Assembly: GCA_023384575.1 (NCBI GenBank)
Contig: JAHDVP010000014.1
Span: 1-64,000 of the forward strand
DNA from: Acidobacteriota bacterium
GTDB taxonomy: Bacteria; Acidobacteriota; Vicinamibacteria; Vicinamibacterales; JAFNAJ01
Direction of reading: 5' to 3'
DNA length: 64,000 nt
The position numbers and the translations under genes were made by a program. Position 1 is the first letter of the stretch; every line of letters begins with the position of its first letter. The notes under the pieces are model-generated. The model had not been told where the DNA came from and did not search any database. It saw only the letters and a program-made list of their open reading frames with translations. Shown in pieces: positions 8,803 to 17,838 of the stretch.

Positions 8803-11043
8803 ATGCTTCAGCTTCCTGCCGGCGCGCGACGCGCCCTGACGGCTCTCGCCCTCATCGCCCTGCTGCCGGGCGGGCTCGCCGCCCAGCAGCGCGCGATCAC
8901 GATCGACGACCTGTACGACCCCGATCGCCGCGCGGATCTCGCCGGCTCGCAACCAACGGGGCTCGCCTGGCTCGACGACGCGTCGTACGTCTGGCCGCGC
9001 CCGGCAGACGACGCGGGCGTGGCCTGGACGGTGGTCGACGCGACGAGGGGCACCATGCGGCCGCTGTTCGACGCCGCGAAGATGGAGGCAGCCGTTGCGG
9101 CGTTGCCAGGGATCGGGCCAGAAGAGGCGGCCCGCCTGCCCGGCCAGCGCCGCCTGCAGATGAACCCCGCCAGAACGGCAGCGCTCGTCGCCGTCGCCGG
9201 CGACCTCTATCACTACGACTTCTCCGCCGGGCGCGCCACTCGACTGACGACGACCCCTGAAGAAGAGCTCGACCCGAGCTTCAGCCCGGACGGACGTCTC
9301 GTCGCCTTCACCCGGGCCAACGACCTGTTCGTCGTCGAAGTGGGATCGGGCCGCGAGCGCCGGCTGACCACCGATGGCAGCCCCAAGCGGCTCAACGGTC
9401 GGCTCGACTGGGTGTACCAGGAAGAGATCTATGGCCGCGGCAACTACCGGGCGTTCTGGTGGAGCCCCGACTCGCGCCGCCTGGCGTTCCTGCAGCTCGA
9501 CGAGACGGCTGTGCCGACGTTCACGCTCGTCGACCACATCCCGCTGCGTCAGGACGTCGAGGTGTTCGAGTATCCCAAGCCGGGCGATCCCAATCCGGCC
9601 GTTCGACTCGGCACCGTGGGCGTGGCCGGCGGGCCCGTCCAGTGGGTCGACACGAGCGCGTACTCGGCTGTTGACCACCTCATCGTCAACGTCGCGTGGA
9701 CGCCCGACTCGACGCGCGTGGTCTACTCGGTTCAGGACCGCGAGCAGACCTGGCTCGACCTGCGCCAGGCGCAGGCATCGACCGGGGCGGGGCGCACCGT
9801 GTTGCGCGAGACGACGAAGGCCTGGGTCGACAACCACGGCGACCCGAAGTGGCTCGCCGACGGGTCGTTCCTCTGGTTCAGCGAGCGCAGCGGGTGGAAG
9901 CACCTCTACCACTACCAGGCCGACGGCTCACTCGTGCGGCAGGTCACCGACGGGCGGTGGGAAGTGCGCACCTTGTACGGGGTCGACGAGCGCGGCGGGT
10001 GGATCTACTTCGCCGGGACCGAACGCAGCCACATCGGCAGCGACGTGTACCGCGTGCAGATCGACGGGTCGGACCTGACGCGCCTGTCGCAGCCCGCAGG
10101 CACGCACTCGGCGCTCTTCAACCCGTCGTTCTCGCTCTACATCGGCACGCGCAGCGACATCGCCACCCCGCCTCAGACGCGGCTGCACCGGGCCGACGGC
10201 ACCGAACTGCGCGTGATCGACGAGAACCAGATCACCGCGCTCTCGGCCTTCCGACTCGTGACGCCAGAGTTCCTCCAGGTCAAGACCCGTGACGGCTTCG
10301 AGATGGAGGCGATGCTCATCAAGCCGCCAGACTTCGATCCCGCGCGGCGGTACCCCGTCTTCCAGCACACCTACGCGGGCCCGCATGCGCCGCAGGTCCG
10401 GAACGCCTGGGGAGGCGTCGGGCACCTCTACCTGCAGATGCTCGCACAGCAGGGCATCGTCGTCTGGGTGTGCGACAACCGGTCGGCGAGCGGAAAGGGG
10501 GCCGAGTCGGCGTGGCACGCCTACCTGCGGCTGGGAATCACCGAACTCGAGGACATCGAGGACGGGCTGGCCTGGCTGAGGGCTCAGCCGTGGGTCGACG
10601 CATCCCGGATCGGCATCAACGGCTGGAGCTACGGCGGGTTCATGACCAGCTTCGCGCTCACGCACAGCACGAGCTTCGCGATGGGCATCGCGGGCGGATC
10701 GGTCACCGACTGGACGCTGTACGACTCGATCTACACCGAACGCTTCATGCGCATGCCGCAGCACAACGCGGAGGGGTACGAGAAGACGTCCGTCGTGCGT
10801 GCGGCGAAGGACCTGCACGGCGCGCTGCTGCTCATCCACGGCACGATGGACGACAACGTGCACGTGCAGAACACCGTCGCGCTGGCTTACGAACTGCAGA
10901 GGGCGGGAAAGCCGTTCGAGCTGATGCTCTACCCGAAGTCACGCCATGGCGTCACCGACCCCAGGCTGGTGAAGCACATGCGGCAGGCGATGTTCGACTT
11001 CACGATGAAGCACCTGCGGCCCGAGGGTGCCACGACGCAGTAA
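8803..11043 (+). CDS. Secreted dipeptidyl peptidase IV-type serine peptidase (S9)
   Basis: The product has 746 residues. A signal peptide (hydrophobic to about residue 27, ending GLAAQ) leads into an N-terminal beta-propeller (about 30-480) and a C-terminal alpha/beta hydrolase. The catalytic triad is visible: Ser609 in GWSYGG, Asp683/684 in GTMDDNVH and His715 in SRHGV. A two-Glu helix (YQEEIYG) in the propeller matches the dipeptide-anchoring feature of DPP IV. It should release X-Pro/X-Ala dipeptides in the periplasm. It is divergent from the MBL operon across 116 bp and convergent with the diguanylate cyclase gene. Confidence 0.93.
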   Translation: MLQLPAGARRALTALALIALLPGGLAAQQRAITIDDLYDPDRRADLAGSQPTGLAWLDDASYVWPRPADDAGVAWTVVDATRGTMRPLFDAAKMEAAVAALPGIGPEEAARLPGQRRLQMNPARTAALVAVAGDLYHYDFSAGRATRLTTTPEEELDPSFSPDGRLVAFTRANDLFVVEVGSGRERRLTTDGSPKRLNGRLDWVYQEEIYGRGNYRAFWWSPDSRRLAFLQLDETAVPTFTLVDHIPLRQDVEVFEYPKPGDPNPAVRLGTVGVAGGPVQWVDTSAYSAVDHLIVNVAWTPDSTRVVYSVQDREQTWLDLRQAQASTGAGRTVLRETTKAWVDNHGDPKWLADGSFLWFSERSGWKHLYHYQADGSLVRQVTDGRWEVRTLYGVDERGGWIYFAGTERSHIGSDVYRVQIDGSDLTRLSQPAGTHSALFNPSFSLYIGTRSDIATPPQTRLHRADGTELRVIDENQITALSAFRLVTPEFLQVKTRDGFEMEAMLIKPPDFDPARRYPVFQHTYAGPHAPQVRNAWGGVGHLYLQMLAQQGIVVWVCDNRSASGKGAESAWHAYLRLGITELEDIEDGLAWLRAQPWVDASRIGINGWSYGGFMTSFALTHSTSFAMGIAGGSVTDWTLYDSIYTERFMRMPQHNAEGYEKTSVVRAAKDLHGALLLIHGTMDDNVHVQNTVALAYELQRAGKPFELMLYPKSRHGVTDPRLVKHMRQAMFDFTMKHLRPEGATTQ

Positions 11044-11166
11044 CGACAGAACTCGAGCCGCGATCTTCCCGCCACGTTGTGGGAGGGGGTCGATCAGGCA
11101 CGTATCGCCGAACGTCTGCGTGCCGGCCGGCAGCCGGTCGCCGACAGCCGCAAGCCGGATGTCGCA

Positions 11167-13494
11167 TCACGTCTGGCCTGTCTGATAGTCGACGATCGAT
11201 TCCCCGAACAGGCCGCCGGCGCGATTCACCGCGACACGGTCTCGACCGCGGGCCTTCGCTTCGTACAGCGCGGCGTCGGCGGCGCGGAGCAGGGCGTCGG
11301 CCGACGGGCCGTGATCGGGAAACACGGCGACGCCCGCCGACAGGGTGAGCGGACCGATGACCTGCCGGTGGAACGGCACCCGCAGGGCGCGCGCCGACTG
11401 CCTGATCGACTCGGCGCGCGAGGCCGCGTCGTCGAGCGTCACCTCGGGCAGGATCAGCACGAACTCCTCGCCGCCGTACCGGCAGGCGATGTCCTCGGCG
11501 CGGATGCTGCGCTGGAGCACGCCGGCCGCCGCCCTGAGCATCTCGTCGCCGGCGGCATGCCCCCACGTGTCGTTGAGCGGCTTGAAGTGGTCGAGATCGA
11601 GCATGATGACGCCGACGGTGTGCCCTCCGCGCCGTGCCCGGCGCAGTTCGCGTTCGAGTGACTCCTCCATGTAGCGCCGGTTGAAGAGCCCCGTGAGCGG
11701 GTCACGAATCGACTGGCTCTGCAGCGTCTCGCGCAGCTTCAGGTTGGCCACGGCGAGGGCCACGTGCTCGGCGACCGTCATCGCCAGCCGGCGCCGGGCC
11801 TCGTCGAGCCGGCCCGGGTCGTGAACGCCGAGCGTGAGCACGCCGAGCAGTTCACCGTGCGCCATCATGGGCACGCACAGCGCGCCGCGCAGTCCCCGGC
11901 CGGCGAGATGGCGACACAGGGGTCCGCTCGCCGCCTCGTCGACGAGGTGCGGGCGCCCGCGGCGCAGGGCCCAGCAGTCGTCGGCGTGGAACGTGGCGCT
12001 CTCACGCTCCTCGCCCCAGCGGGCGACCGTGTCGACGAGCCCGCCATTTGGCGCCGTCGCGCTCACGCAGCCCACCGCGTCCGGAAAGAGCCTGACCCCG
12101 ATCGGCCCGACCACCTCGTACGCCTCGTCGACCGTCCGGCAGGCCTGGAGCATATCGCCCATCTCGCTCAGCAGCCCGATCTCGCGCGTCCGCTGTTCGA
12201 GCTCGTGGACCCACACCGAGAGCCGCCGGTTCGACTCGCGCAGCTCCTCTTCGGCCTGTTTCCGCTCGGTGACGTTCTGGAGGATGGACAGGCAGAACGA
12301 GGGCGCGCCCGAGGCATCGCGCACCAGCGACACCGAGACGTCGGCCCAGAACACGCGGCCGCCCTTGCCCAGGTACCGGCGCTCGGCCCGGTACGAGTCT
12401 CGTTGGCCCGAGACGAGTTCGAGGAACTCGCCGCGGCCTCTGTCGAGGTCGTCCGGGTGGGCCAGGTCCGAGAGCGACCTCCCGCACAGCTCCTCCCGCG
12501 GCAGGCCGCTCATGACGACGACCGCGTGGTTGACGTCGATGACCCGGCCGCTGAGGTCGACCGACGCCACGCCCACGAGCGCCGATTCGAACACCGCCCG
12601 AAACCGCTCTTCGCTCTCCTGGAGCGCCTGTTCCGCCCGCCGTCGTGCGGAAATGTCCCGGTAGTTCACGACGACCGCACCGATGGCGGGATCGTCGAGG
12701 CGGCTCACCATGGCCGCCTCGAGGTGCAGCCACCGATCGTCCTTGTGCCGGAAGCGGAACTCCGCGGTCTGCGCCATCCCTGGCCGATCGAGGCACGACG
12801 CGTAGACCCACGACACGCGCTCGCGATCGTCCGGATGCACGAAGTCGAACACCCTGTGGCCGACCACTTCGTCGAGCGCGTAGCCGAGAAGGCGCGTCAC
12901 CGGACGACTCGCGTAGAAGATCAGGGCGTCGGCGGCGAGCAGCCAGATCCCGTCGTTGCTGTTCTCGACCAGAAGCCTGAAGCGCTCTTCACTCTGCCGG
13001 AGCGCATCCTCGCCCTGCTTGCGGTCGCTGATGTCGCGGGCGATGCCCTGCACGCCGACCGGCTGCCCCTCGCGGCGGATCAGGCGCGTGCTCACCTCGA
13101 GCCAGACCCGTCGGCCGTCGCTCGCGACAATCGGCAGTTCGTACAGCGTCCGCTCTTCCCCCGAGAGCTTGCGGGCGAGCATCTGGCGCGCGAGCGGCAG
13201 CCATTCGGGAGCGACGACCTCCGTGATGGTCATCCGGAGCAGCTCGTCGCGGCTGTAGCCAGTGACCCGCTCGCCTGCCCGGTTGACCGCGACGAACCGA
13301 CCCTCGAGATCGTGCGCGTAGACGATGTCGTTGGCGTCCTCGACGAGCCACCGGTAGTGCTCGTCCGGGTCGACGCCGTCGGTCGTCAGCCACGCCAGGG
13401 CGCGGGAGGACGTCGGCCCCGTCGCCGGCGTGCCGGGCGGCGGAGCGTCGATCTGTAGATCGGTCGCCGTAGGACTTGACGGAAGGTCGTTCAT
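11167..13494 (-). CDS. PAS-PAS-PAS-GAF-GGDEF diguanylate cyclase
   Basis: From the ATG at 13494 the product has 775 residues. Three PAS domains occupy about 40-155, 165-285 and 290-410, each introduced by an 'EERFR'-type PAC/PAS linker; a GAF domain lies at about 440-590 and a GGDEF domain at 600-765. The active site reads GGEEF (about 673-677). An RAED I-site lies exactly five residues before it, so product inhibition by c-di-GMP is expected. No transmembrane segment is seen, so it is a soluble sensor making c-di-GMP in response to unidentified ligands. The reading frame is open 56 codons further upstream, but the PAS start and the proposed promoter fit 13494. Confidence 0.9.
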   Translation of the reverse strand: MNDLPSSPTATDLQIDAPPPGTPATGPTSSRALAWLTTDGVDPDEHYRWLVEDANDIVYAHDLEGRFVAVNRAGERVTGYSRDELLRMTITEVVAPEWLPLARQMLARKLSGEERTLYELPIVASDGRRVWLEVSTRLIRREGQPVGVQGIARDISDRKQGEDALRQSEERFRLLVENSNDGIWLLAADALIFYASRPVTRLLGYALDEVVGHRVFDFVHPDDRERVSWVYASCLDRPGMAQTAEFRFRHKDDRWLHLEAAMVSRLDDPAIGAVVVNYRDISARRRAEQALQESEERFRAVFESALVGVASVDLSGRVIDVNHAVVVMSGLPREELCGRSLSDLAHPDDLDRGRGEFLELVSGQRDSYRAERRYLGKGGRVFWADVSVSLVRDASGAPSFCLSILQNVTERKQAEEELRESNRRLSVWVHELEQRTREIGLLSEMGDMLQACRTVDEAYEVVGPIGVRLFPDAVGCVSATAPNGGLVDTVARWGEERESATFHADDCWALRRGRPHLVDEAASGPLCRHLAGRGLRGALCVPMMAHGELLGVLTLGVHDPGRLDEARRRLAMTVAEHVALAVANLKLRETLQSQSIRDPLTGLFNRRYMEESLERELRRARRGGHTVGVIMLDLDHFKPLNDTWGHAAGDEMLRAAAGVLQRSIRAEDIACRYGGEEFVLILPEVTLDDAASRAESIRQSARALRVPFHRQVIGPLTLSAGVAVFPDHGPSADALLRAADAALYEAKARGRDRVAVNRAGGLFGESIVDYQTGQT

Positions 13495-13540
13495 CGAGGC
13501 CCGCGCAGTGCCCGCCGCCTGAGTGAGTGCTGGCCTCGAT

Positions 13541-13550
13541 ATTGTATACT
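13541..13550. promoter_or_regulatory. Possible overlapping divergent -10 elements
   Basis: ATTGTATACT at 13541-13550 reads TATACT on the plus strand (towards the DUF4412 operon) and TACAAT on the minus strand (towards the diguanylate cyclase). It is an AT-rich island in GC-rich DNA. No convincing -35 hexamer is seen in either direction, so this is a weak call. Confidence 0.3.
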
Positions 13551-13691
13551 TGAAGGTCCCGTCCGTGGCCCCGTCCTGGCGCGATCGCTCGACTGCCCGC
13601 AAGCGGGCCGGCTCGACGTGGCGCGTGACTGCCGCCCTCGCGCGACACGAGGCACGCGCCACCTGTCACAGCTAGAAGGAGAGTTCAGACG

Positions 13692-14471
13692 ATGCGACGT
13701 TTGATGACTGGTATCCTGTTGGCAGTTCTGGCCGCCGCCCCGGCGTCGGCCGACCTCACCCTCACCTCGTCGACGGCCGGCAAGGGCCTCGGGATGCGTG
13801 GGGACGCCGAGGGCGTGACCTACATCAAGGGCCACAGGATGCGCTCGGACGTCACCCTCCGCGGAGAGAACCTGTCGACCATCATCGACCTCGACGAGCA
13901 GAAGTTCTACTCGGTCAACCACAAGAAGAAGGAAGTCGAGGTCTGGAACATGGCCGACTTCTCGGCCGAGCTCTCGAAGATCACCGACGCCGACATCTCG
14001 GTCGACATGTCGCCCACCGGGCAGACGAAGGAGCTCCTCGGGCAGACGTGCGACGAGTACTCGATGCGCGTCGCGGTGGCCTTCGCGCCCGGCGGCGCGG
14101 GCGATCGCGTGAACGTCGTGATGGCGGGCCCGGTGTGGGTGGCGAAGAACAGCCCCGGGGCCGCCGACTACCAGGCGTTCTATCGCGCGGCGGTCGAGCG
14201 GGGCCTGTTCTTCACCGATCCGCGCGTGGCGAAAGCACAGCCCGGACAGGCGAAGGGCATGGCCGAGCTGTACCGCCGCATGGCCGATGCCGGCGTGGCC
14301 TACGCCACCGACATCCAGGTCAAGTTCGAGGGCTCGGGCATGCTGGGCGCCATGATGAGCAAGATGGGCGGGTCGTCGATCTCGACGACCGTCACCAAAG
14401 TCTCCACCGACACGTTGAGCGACGACGTGTTCGCCGTCCCGGCCGGTTACAAGGTCAAGCCGCAGAAGTGA
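13692..14471 (+). CDS. DUF4412-type secreted protein
   Basis: The product has 259 residues with a clear signal peptide (residues 1-20, cleavage after ASA). The mature protein has the DUF4412 look: short strands, a YIKGHRMRSD segment and 'IIDLDEQKFYSVNHKKKEVEVW' type text describing a beta-sheet protein, with a C-terminal Met/Gly-rich helix. The function of the family is unknown. A Shine-Dalgarno sequence (AAGGAG) lies upstream. The stop overlaps the GTG of the MTHFR-like gene (GTGA), so this secreted protein is, unexpectedly, the first gene of a four-gene coupled operon with cytoplasmic enzymes. Confidence 0.8.
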   Translation: MRRLMTGILLAVLAAAPASADLTLTSSTAGKGLGMRGDAEGVTYIKGHRMRSDVTLRGENLSTIIDLDEQKFYSVNHKKKEVEVWNMADFSAELSKITDADISVDMSPTGQTKELLGQTCDEYSMRVAVAFAPGGAGDRVNVVMAGPVWVAKNSPGAADYQAFYRAAVERGLFFTDPRVAKAQPGQAKGMAELYRRMADAGVAYATDIQVKFEGSGMLGAMMSKMGGSSISTTVTKVSTDTLSDDVFAVPAGYKVKPQK

Positions 14472-15325
14472 CCTCGAGCGTCGTCGACGCCCTCAGGGGC
14501 GATGGGCCGGTCGTCGCGGTGGAGCTCCGCCCTCCGCGCGCCACGCTCGGTGCCAGGGCCGGCATGGACGCGTGGATCGACACCTATCACAGCGTCCGCG
14601 GCCTGACCCGACAGGGTCGCTTCGTCTTCCTCACCGACAGCGCCGTCGGCACGCGCGAGGAGGACAACCTCCGCCATCTCGTGATCAATCTCGGGAGCGA
14701 CGCGCCACGGTCGCGCGTCGTCCCGTTTCTCACGTCGAAGCACACCCTCGACGAGTGCCTGTCGTATGCGGATCGCGCGGCGCACCACGGGTTCCCCGCC
14801 CTGGTCGTGCTCGGTGGCGACACCCGTGTCGGGCCGCCGCGGTGCGTCGAGCACGCCTGGCAGCTGCGCGCCGTGATCCGCGCGCGGCAGCCCGGGCTGG
14901 TCCTCGGCGGCTGGTCCAACCCGCACGCGGCCGAGGACAGGCAGATCGACTACCTCCTCGCCCGCGAGCACACGGCCGAGTTCTTTCTCACCCAGATCGT
15001 CTCGCACCACCACGCCGGCCAGGTGGAGCGGTTCGTCACCGAAGGCGTGAGACGTGGCCTGACCCTGCCGGGGCTGTTCGGCGTGTTCTACTACCGTAGC
15101 GCCAGTCCGACGACGCTCGCGGCCCTGTCGGAGTTCCTGCCGGTGCCGGCGGAGGCCCTGCGCGCCGAGTTCGCCGACGGGGCGAGCGCCGACGAGATCT
15201 GCGCCCGCACGCTGCGGACGCTGATGAACGCCGGCGCGCGCCATTTCTACATCAGCAACCTGCCGATCGTCGGAACGAGCGCCAGACTGGCGTCGGTCCT
15301 CGAGCTGGCCGGACTTGGCCCGTAA
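14468..15325 (+). CDS. Methylenetetrahydrofolate reductase-like protein
   Basis: The product has 285 residues from a GTG that overlaps the preceding stop. It shows an MTHFR-type TIM barrel: an early acidic AVELRPPR segment (Glu in the position of the catalytic MetF Glu), ALVVLGGD, and AEFFLTQIVS, which resembles the MetF 'nFFiTQ' folate/FAD region. It is about the length of bacterial MetF. Without a search I cannot tell true MetF from a paralogue. Neighbours (secreted DUF4412 protein, nucleotidyltransferase, sugar kinase) are not one-carbon genes, which hints at a diverged role. The following gene starts inside its last codons. Confidence 0.65.
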   Translation: MTSSVVDALRGDGPVVAVELRPPRATLGARAGMDAWIDTYHSVRGLTRQGRFVFLTDSAVGTREEDNLRHLVINLGSDAPRSRVVPFLTSKHTLDECLSYADRAAHHGFPALVVLGGDTRVGPPRCVEHAWQLRAVIRARQPGLVLGGWSNPHAAEDRQIDYLLAREHTAEFFLTQIVSHHHAGQVERFVTEGVRRGLTLPGLFGVFYYRSASPTTLAALSEFLPVPAEALRAEFADGASADEICARTLRTLMNAGARHFYISNLPIVGTSARLASVLELAGLGP

Positions 15326-16157
15326 CAGACCGACGGTTCGGGCCCGCTGCCACACGGGGGTCGTGCTCGCGGCCGGCCGCGGCACCCGCATGCAGCGGCC
15401 GGAGCCCGACCTTCGCCTCACGCGGGACCAGTCGACGTGGGCAGACGAGGGCCTCAAGGCCCTGGTGCCGTTCCACGGCTGGCCGTTCATCGCCTACACG
15501 CTCTCGGCGCTCGCCGCGGCTGGCATCGACGACGTGTGCGTCGTCGTCAGGCCGGGTCGCGACCCGGTGCGCTCGATGGTCGGGCGACTCGCGACGCGGC
15601 GGCTTCGCGTGTCGTTCGCCGAGCAGGTCGTGGCTCGCGGCACCGCCGACGCGCTGCGGTCGGCCGAGTCGCTGGTCGGCGAGACGGACTTCCTCGTGAT
15701 CAACGGCGACAACTATTACGCGCCGGTCACGCTGGCACGCATGGCTCGCGCGCCGATTCCGTCGATGGCGGGCTTCCTCCCGGCGACCGTTGCCGGCGCA
15801 CGGCCCGATGGCGCCGCGAGGTTGGCCAACTACGCGCTGGCCCGGGCCGACGCGCGCGGCCGCCTCGCCGGGTTCGTCGAGAAACCGGCCGTCGACCCCC
15901 AGGTCGTGTCCGCCCCACGCACGTACGTCAGCATGCAGTGCTGGCGCCTCGATGCCTCGGTGTTCGACGCGTGCCGCACGCTGCCGCCCTCGCCGCGCGG
16001 CGAACTCGAGCTGCCGGACGCGGTCCTGGCCGCCGCCCGGGCAACCGGCCGCCCCGTGCACGTCGTACCGGTCGGCGAGGACGTGCTCGACCTGTCGACT
16101 CGCCGGGACATCCCGTTGGTCGAACGCGCCCTCGTCGGCGTGGAGATCGCCCTGTGA
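15315..16157 (+). CDS. Sugar-phosphate nucleotidyltransferase
   Basis: The product has 280 residues with a probable TTG start overlapping the previous gene by 11 nt. The nucleotidyltransferase signature VVLAAGRGTRM is at residues 16-26, a KALVPF segment follows, and a metal-binding INGDNYY (Asp) lies near 135. Such enzymes activate sugar-1-phosphates to NDP-sugars. A roughly 15-residue insertion separates the GxGTRM loop from the substrate lysine segment. The stop overlaps the GTG of the GHMP kinase (GTGA). Kinase plus nucleotidyltransferase side by side suggests a salvage route: sugar, then sugar-1-P, then NDP-sugar. The substrate cannot be read from the sequence. Confidence 0.82.
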   Translation: MARNRPTVRARCHTGVVLAAGRGTRMQRPEPDLRLTRDQSTWADEGLKALVPFHGWPFIAYTLSALAAAGIDDVCVVVRPGRDPVRSMVGRLATRRLRVSFAEQVVARGTADALRSAESLVGETDFLVINGDNYYAPVTLARMARAPIPSMAGFLPATVAGARPDGAARLANYALARADARGRLAGFVEKPAVDPQVVSAPRTYVSMQCWRLDASVFDACRTLPPSPRGELELPDAVLAAARATGRPVHVVPVGEDVLDLSTRRDIPLVERALVGVEIAL

Positions 16158-17566
16158 GGGCGATGGGCCGGCTGCTCACCAGCGCGGCCGTCGGCGAGAC
16201 GATCGCGCGACTCACCGACGAGGCGTGCTGTGCCGACGGACTTCGACGCGCGGGCGTGGGCCCCGTCCGGGCGACCGCGCTCGGCCGTCGTGTGGCCCGC
16301 TCTGCGGCCCGGCTCCTCGAGCTCGGTGGTCGTCGCTCTGCCGAGGCGTGCGCGTTCGTCGTGCCCGGCCGCATCGAGGTGCTCGGCAAGCACACCGACT
16401 ATGGCGGTGGACGGAGCCTGCTCGCCGCGACCGAGCAGGCCGCGGTCGTGGTCGCCGCCCGGCGTGCCGATCGACGGCTCGTCATCGACGACGTCGGCCT
16501 CGGTCGCCACGCGAGCGTCGAGCTGGCGCCAGACCTCGAGAGAGCGCCCGGCGAGTGGTCGAACTACCTGCGGGTGCCGGCGGCGTGGCTGGCGACGCAC
16601 TTCCCGAGCGAGGTGTCTGGCGTCTCGATGGTCTTCGAGAGCGATCTCCCGAGGGCCGCGGGCCTCAGCAGCTCGAGCGTGCTCGTGACGAGCGCCTTCC
16701 TGGCGCTGTCGAGTCTGGGGGCGTTCAACCGCTCGGAGCGATTCGTCTCGGCCGTGCCCGACCGGCTCGCCCTCGCCGAGTGCCTCGCCGCCATCGAGGC
16801 CGGCCGGCCGTACGGCCGGTTCGACGAGAACGATGGTGTCGGCACGCTCGGAGGCAGCGAGGATCACACCGCGATTGTCGCCGCCGTCGACGGGCACCTG
16901 GCTCAGTACGCGTTCGGGCCGATCCGCTTCGAACGTGCCGTCGCGGCTCCCGCCGATCACCTGTTCGTCGTGGCGGCCAGCGGCGTCGAGGCCTCGAAGA
17001 CCGGCGCCCAGCGTGACGCGTACAACGCCCTCTCGGGCCGCCTGCGATCGATCGAGCGCGTCTTGCAGGACCTCGATCCGCATCTGCCACGTTCGCTCGG
17101 GATGGCCATCGAGCAGGCGCCCGGCCTCGTGGGCGAGATCCGGGCGTTGCTCGATCGCGAACCTGCCGGGCGTCGCGAGTCGCTGCTCGCCCGCTTCGAT
17201 CAGTTCGTCGCCGAGACCCTGGAACTCGTGTCCGGCGCGGCCGACGCGCTCGACGCGGGGAACCTTCCCCTGTTCGGCGCGCTGGTCGATCGGTCGCAGG
17301 CCCTGGCCGAGCGGGGGCTGGGCAATCAGGTCGCCGAGACGGTCTCTCTCCAGCGGCTGGCGCGCGCGGCGGGCGCCGTCGCGGCGTCGGCGTTCGGTGC
17401 CGGGTTCGGCGGCAGCGTGTGGGCGCTCGTGCACGCGTCGGATGTCGACCGGCTCGAACGCGACTGGCGCGCGGCGTACCTTCGCGCACACCCCGAGCGG
17501 GCAGCGACGGCGACGTTCTTTCGCACGCGCGCATCGATGCCGGCGATCCGCCTCGAGCTCGCGTGA
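16154..17566 (+). CDS. Galactokinase-like GHMP sugar kinase
   Basis: The product has 470 residues from a GTG overlapping the previous stop; an ATG at 16163 is an alternative. All three GHMP motifs are visible: the galactokinase-type signature PGRIEVLGKHTDYGGG (71-86), the ATP loop DLPRAAGLSSSS (164-175) and the C-terminal GAGFGGSVW (from about 415). The usual Glu of the 'GEHTDY' motif is Lys here, so substrate specificity may differ from galactose. It is the last gene of the coupled operon and is followed by a large palindrome. Confidence 0.85.
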   Translation: MRAMGRLLTSAAVGETIARLTDEACCADGLRRAGVGPVRATALGRRVARSAARLLELGGRRSAEACAFVVPGRIEVLGKHTDYGGGRSLLAATEQAAVVVAARRADRRLVIDDVGLGRHASVELAPDLERAPGEWSNYLRVPAAWLATHFPSEVSGVSMVFESDLPRAAGLSSSSVLVTSAFLALSSLGAFNRSERFVSAVPDRLALAECLAAIEAGRPYGRFDENDGVGTLGGSEDHTAIVAAVDGHLAQYAFGPIRFERAVAAPADHLFVVAASGVEASKTGAQRDAYNALSGRLRSIERVLQDLDPHLPRSLGMAIEQAPGLVGEIRALLDREPAGRRESLLARFDQFVAETLELVSGAADALDAGNLPLFGALVDRSQALAERGLGNQVAETVSLQRLARAAGAVAASAFGAGFGGSVWALVHASDVDRLERDWRAAYLRAHPERAATATFFRTRASMPAIRLELA

Positions 17567-17617
17567 GCCGGCCGCCTTCGGCAAGGCGGACCGCCGCAAC
17601 TGGGGATGTCGTAGCGG

Positions 17618-17783
17618 CTGGTCCCCTGGAATCGTGAGGCCTGGTAGAAGTCCCGGAGCGCGGCGCCCGCTTGGCAAGGCGTGACGACCGAGAATACCGG
17701 GAGTATTCGAGGGAGGAGCAACGCCGCCAGGCGGGATGCCCCGCCCGGGAATTCTGCGAGGAATCACGGTTCCAGGGGACCAG
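17618..17783. repeat. 166-bp imperfect palindromic element
   Basis: The outer arms CTGGTCCCCTGGAATCGTGA (17618-17637) and 17764-17783 are inverted copies with one mismatch. The interior continues as an imperfect inverted repeat down to an apex hairpin GAATACCGGGAGTATTC (17692-17708). Flanking DNA at 17790-17820 carries a second short inverted motif (CCTGAGCGGAGCCTGA). The element fills the gap between the convergent kinase and dehydrogenase genes. It could be a non-autonomous mobile element, a REP/BIME-like repeat or a bidirectional terminator. It has no coding capacity. Confidence 0.7.
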
Positions 17784-17838
17784 AGCTTCGCCTGGCCTGA
17801 GCGGAGCCTGAACGCCTCAGGCGCTCGGCCTGCCAGGA

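Noticed and set aside
11044-11166. Possible terminator between the convergent S9 peptidase and diguanylate cyclase genes
   Set aside because: Only short GCCGGC-type self-complementary bits are present, without a clear stem or U tract.
15437-17566. 709-residue version of the GHMP kinase reading into the nucleotidyltransferase gene
   Set aside because: The N-terminal 240 residues are Arg/Gly-rich out-of-frame noise; the GTGA overlap at 16154 gives a normal start at the protein-like region.
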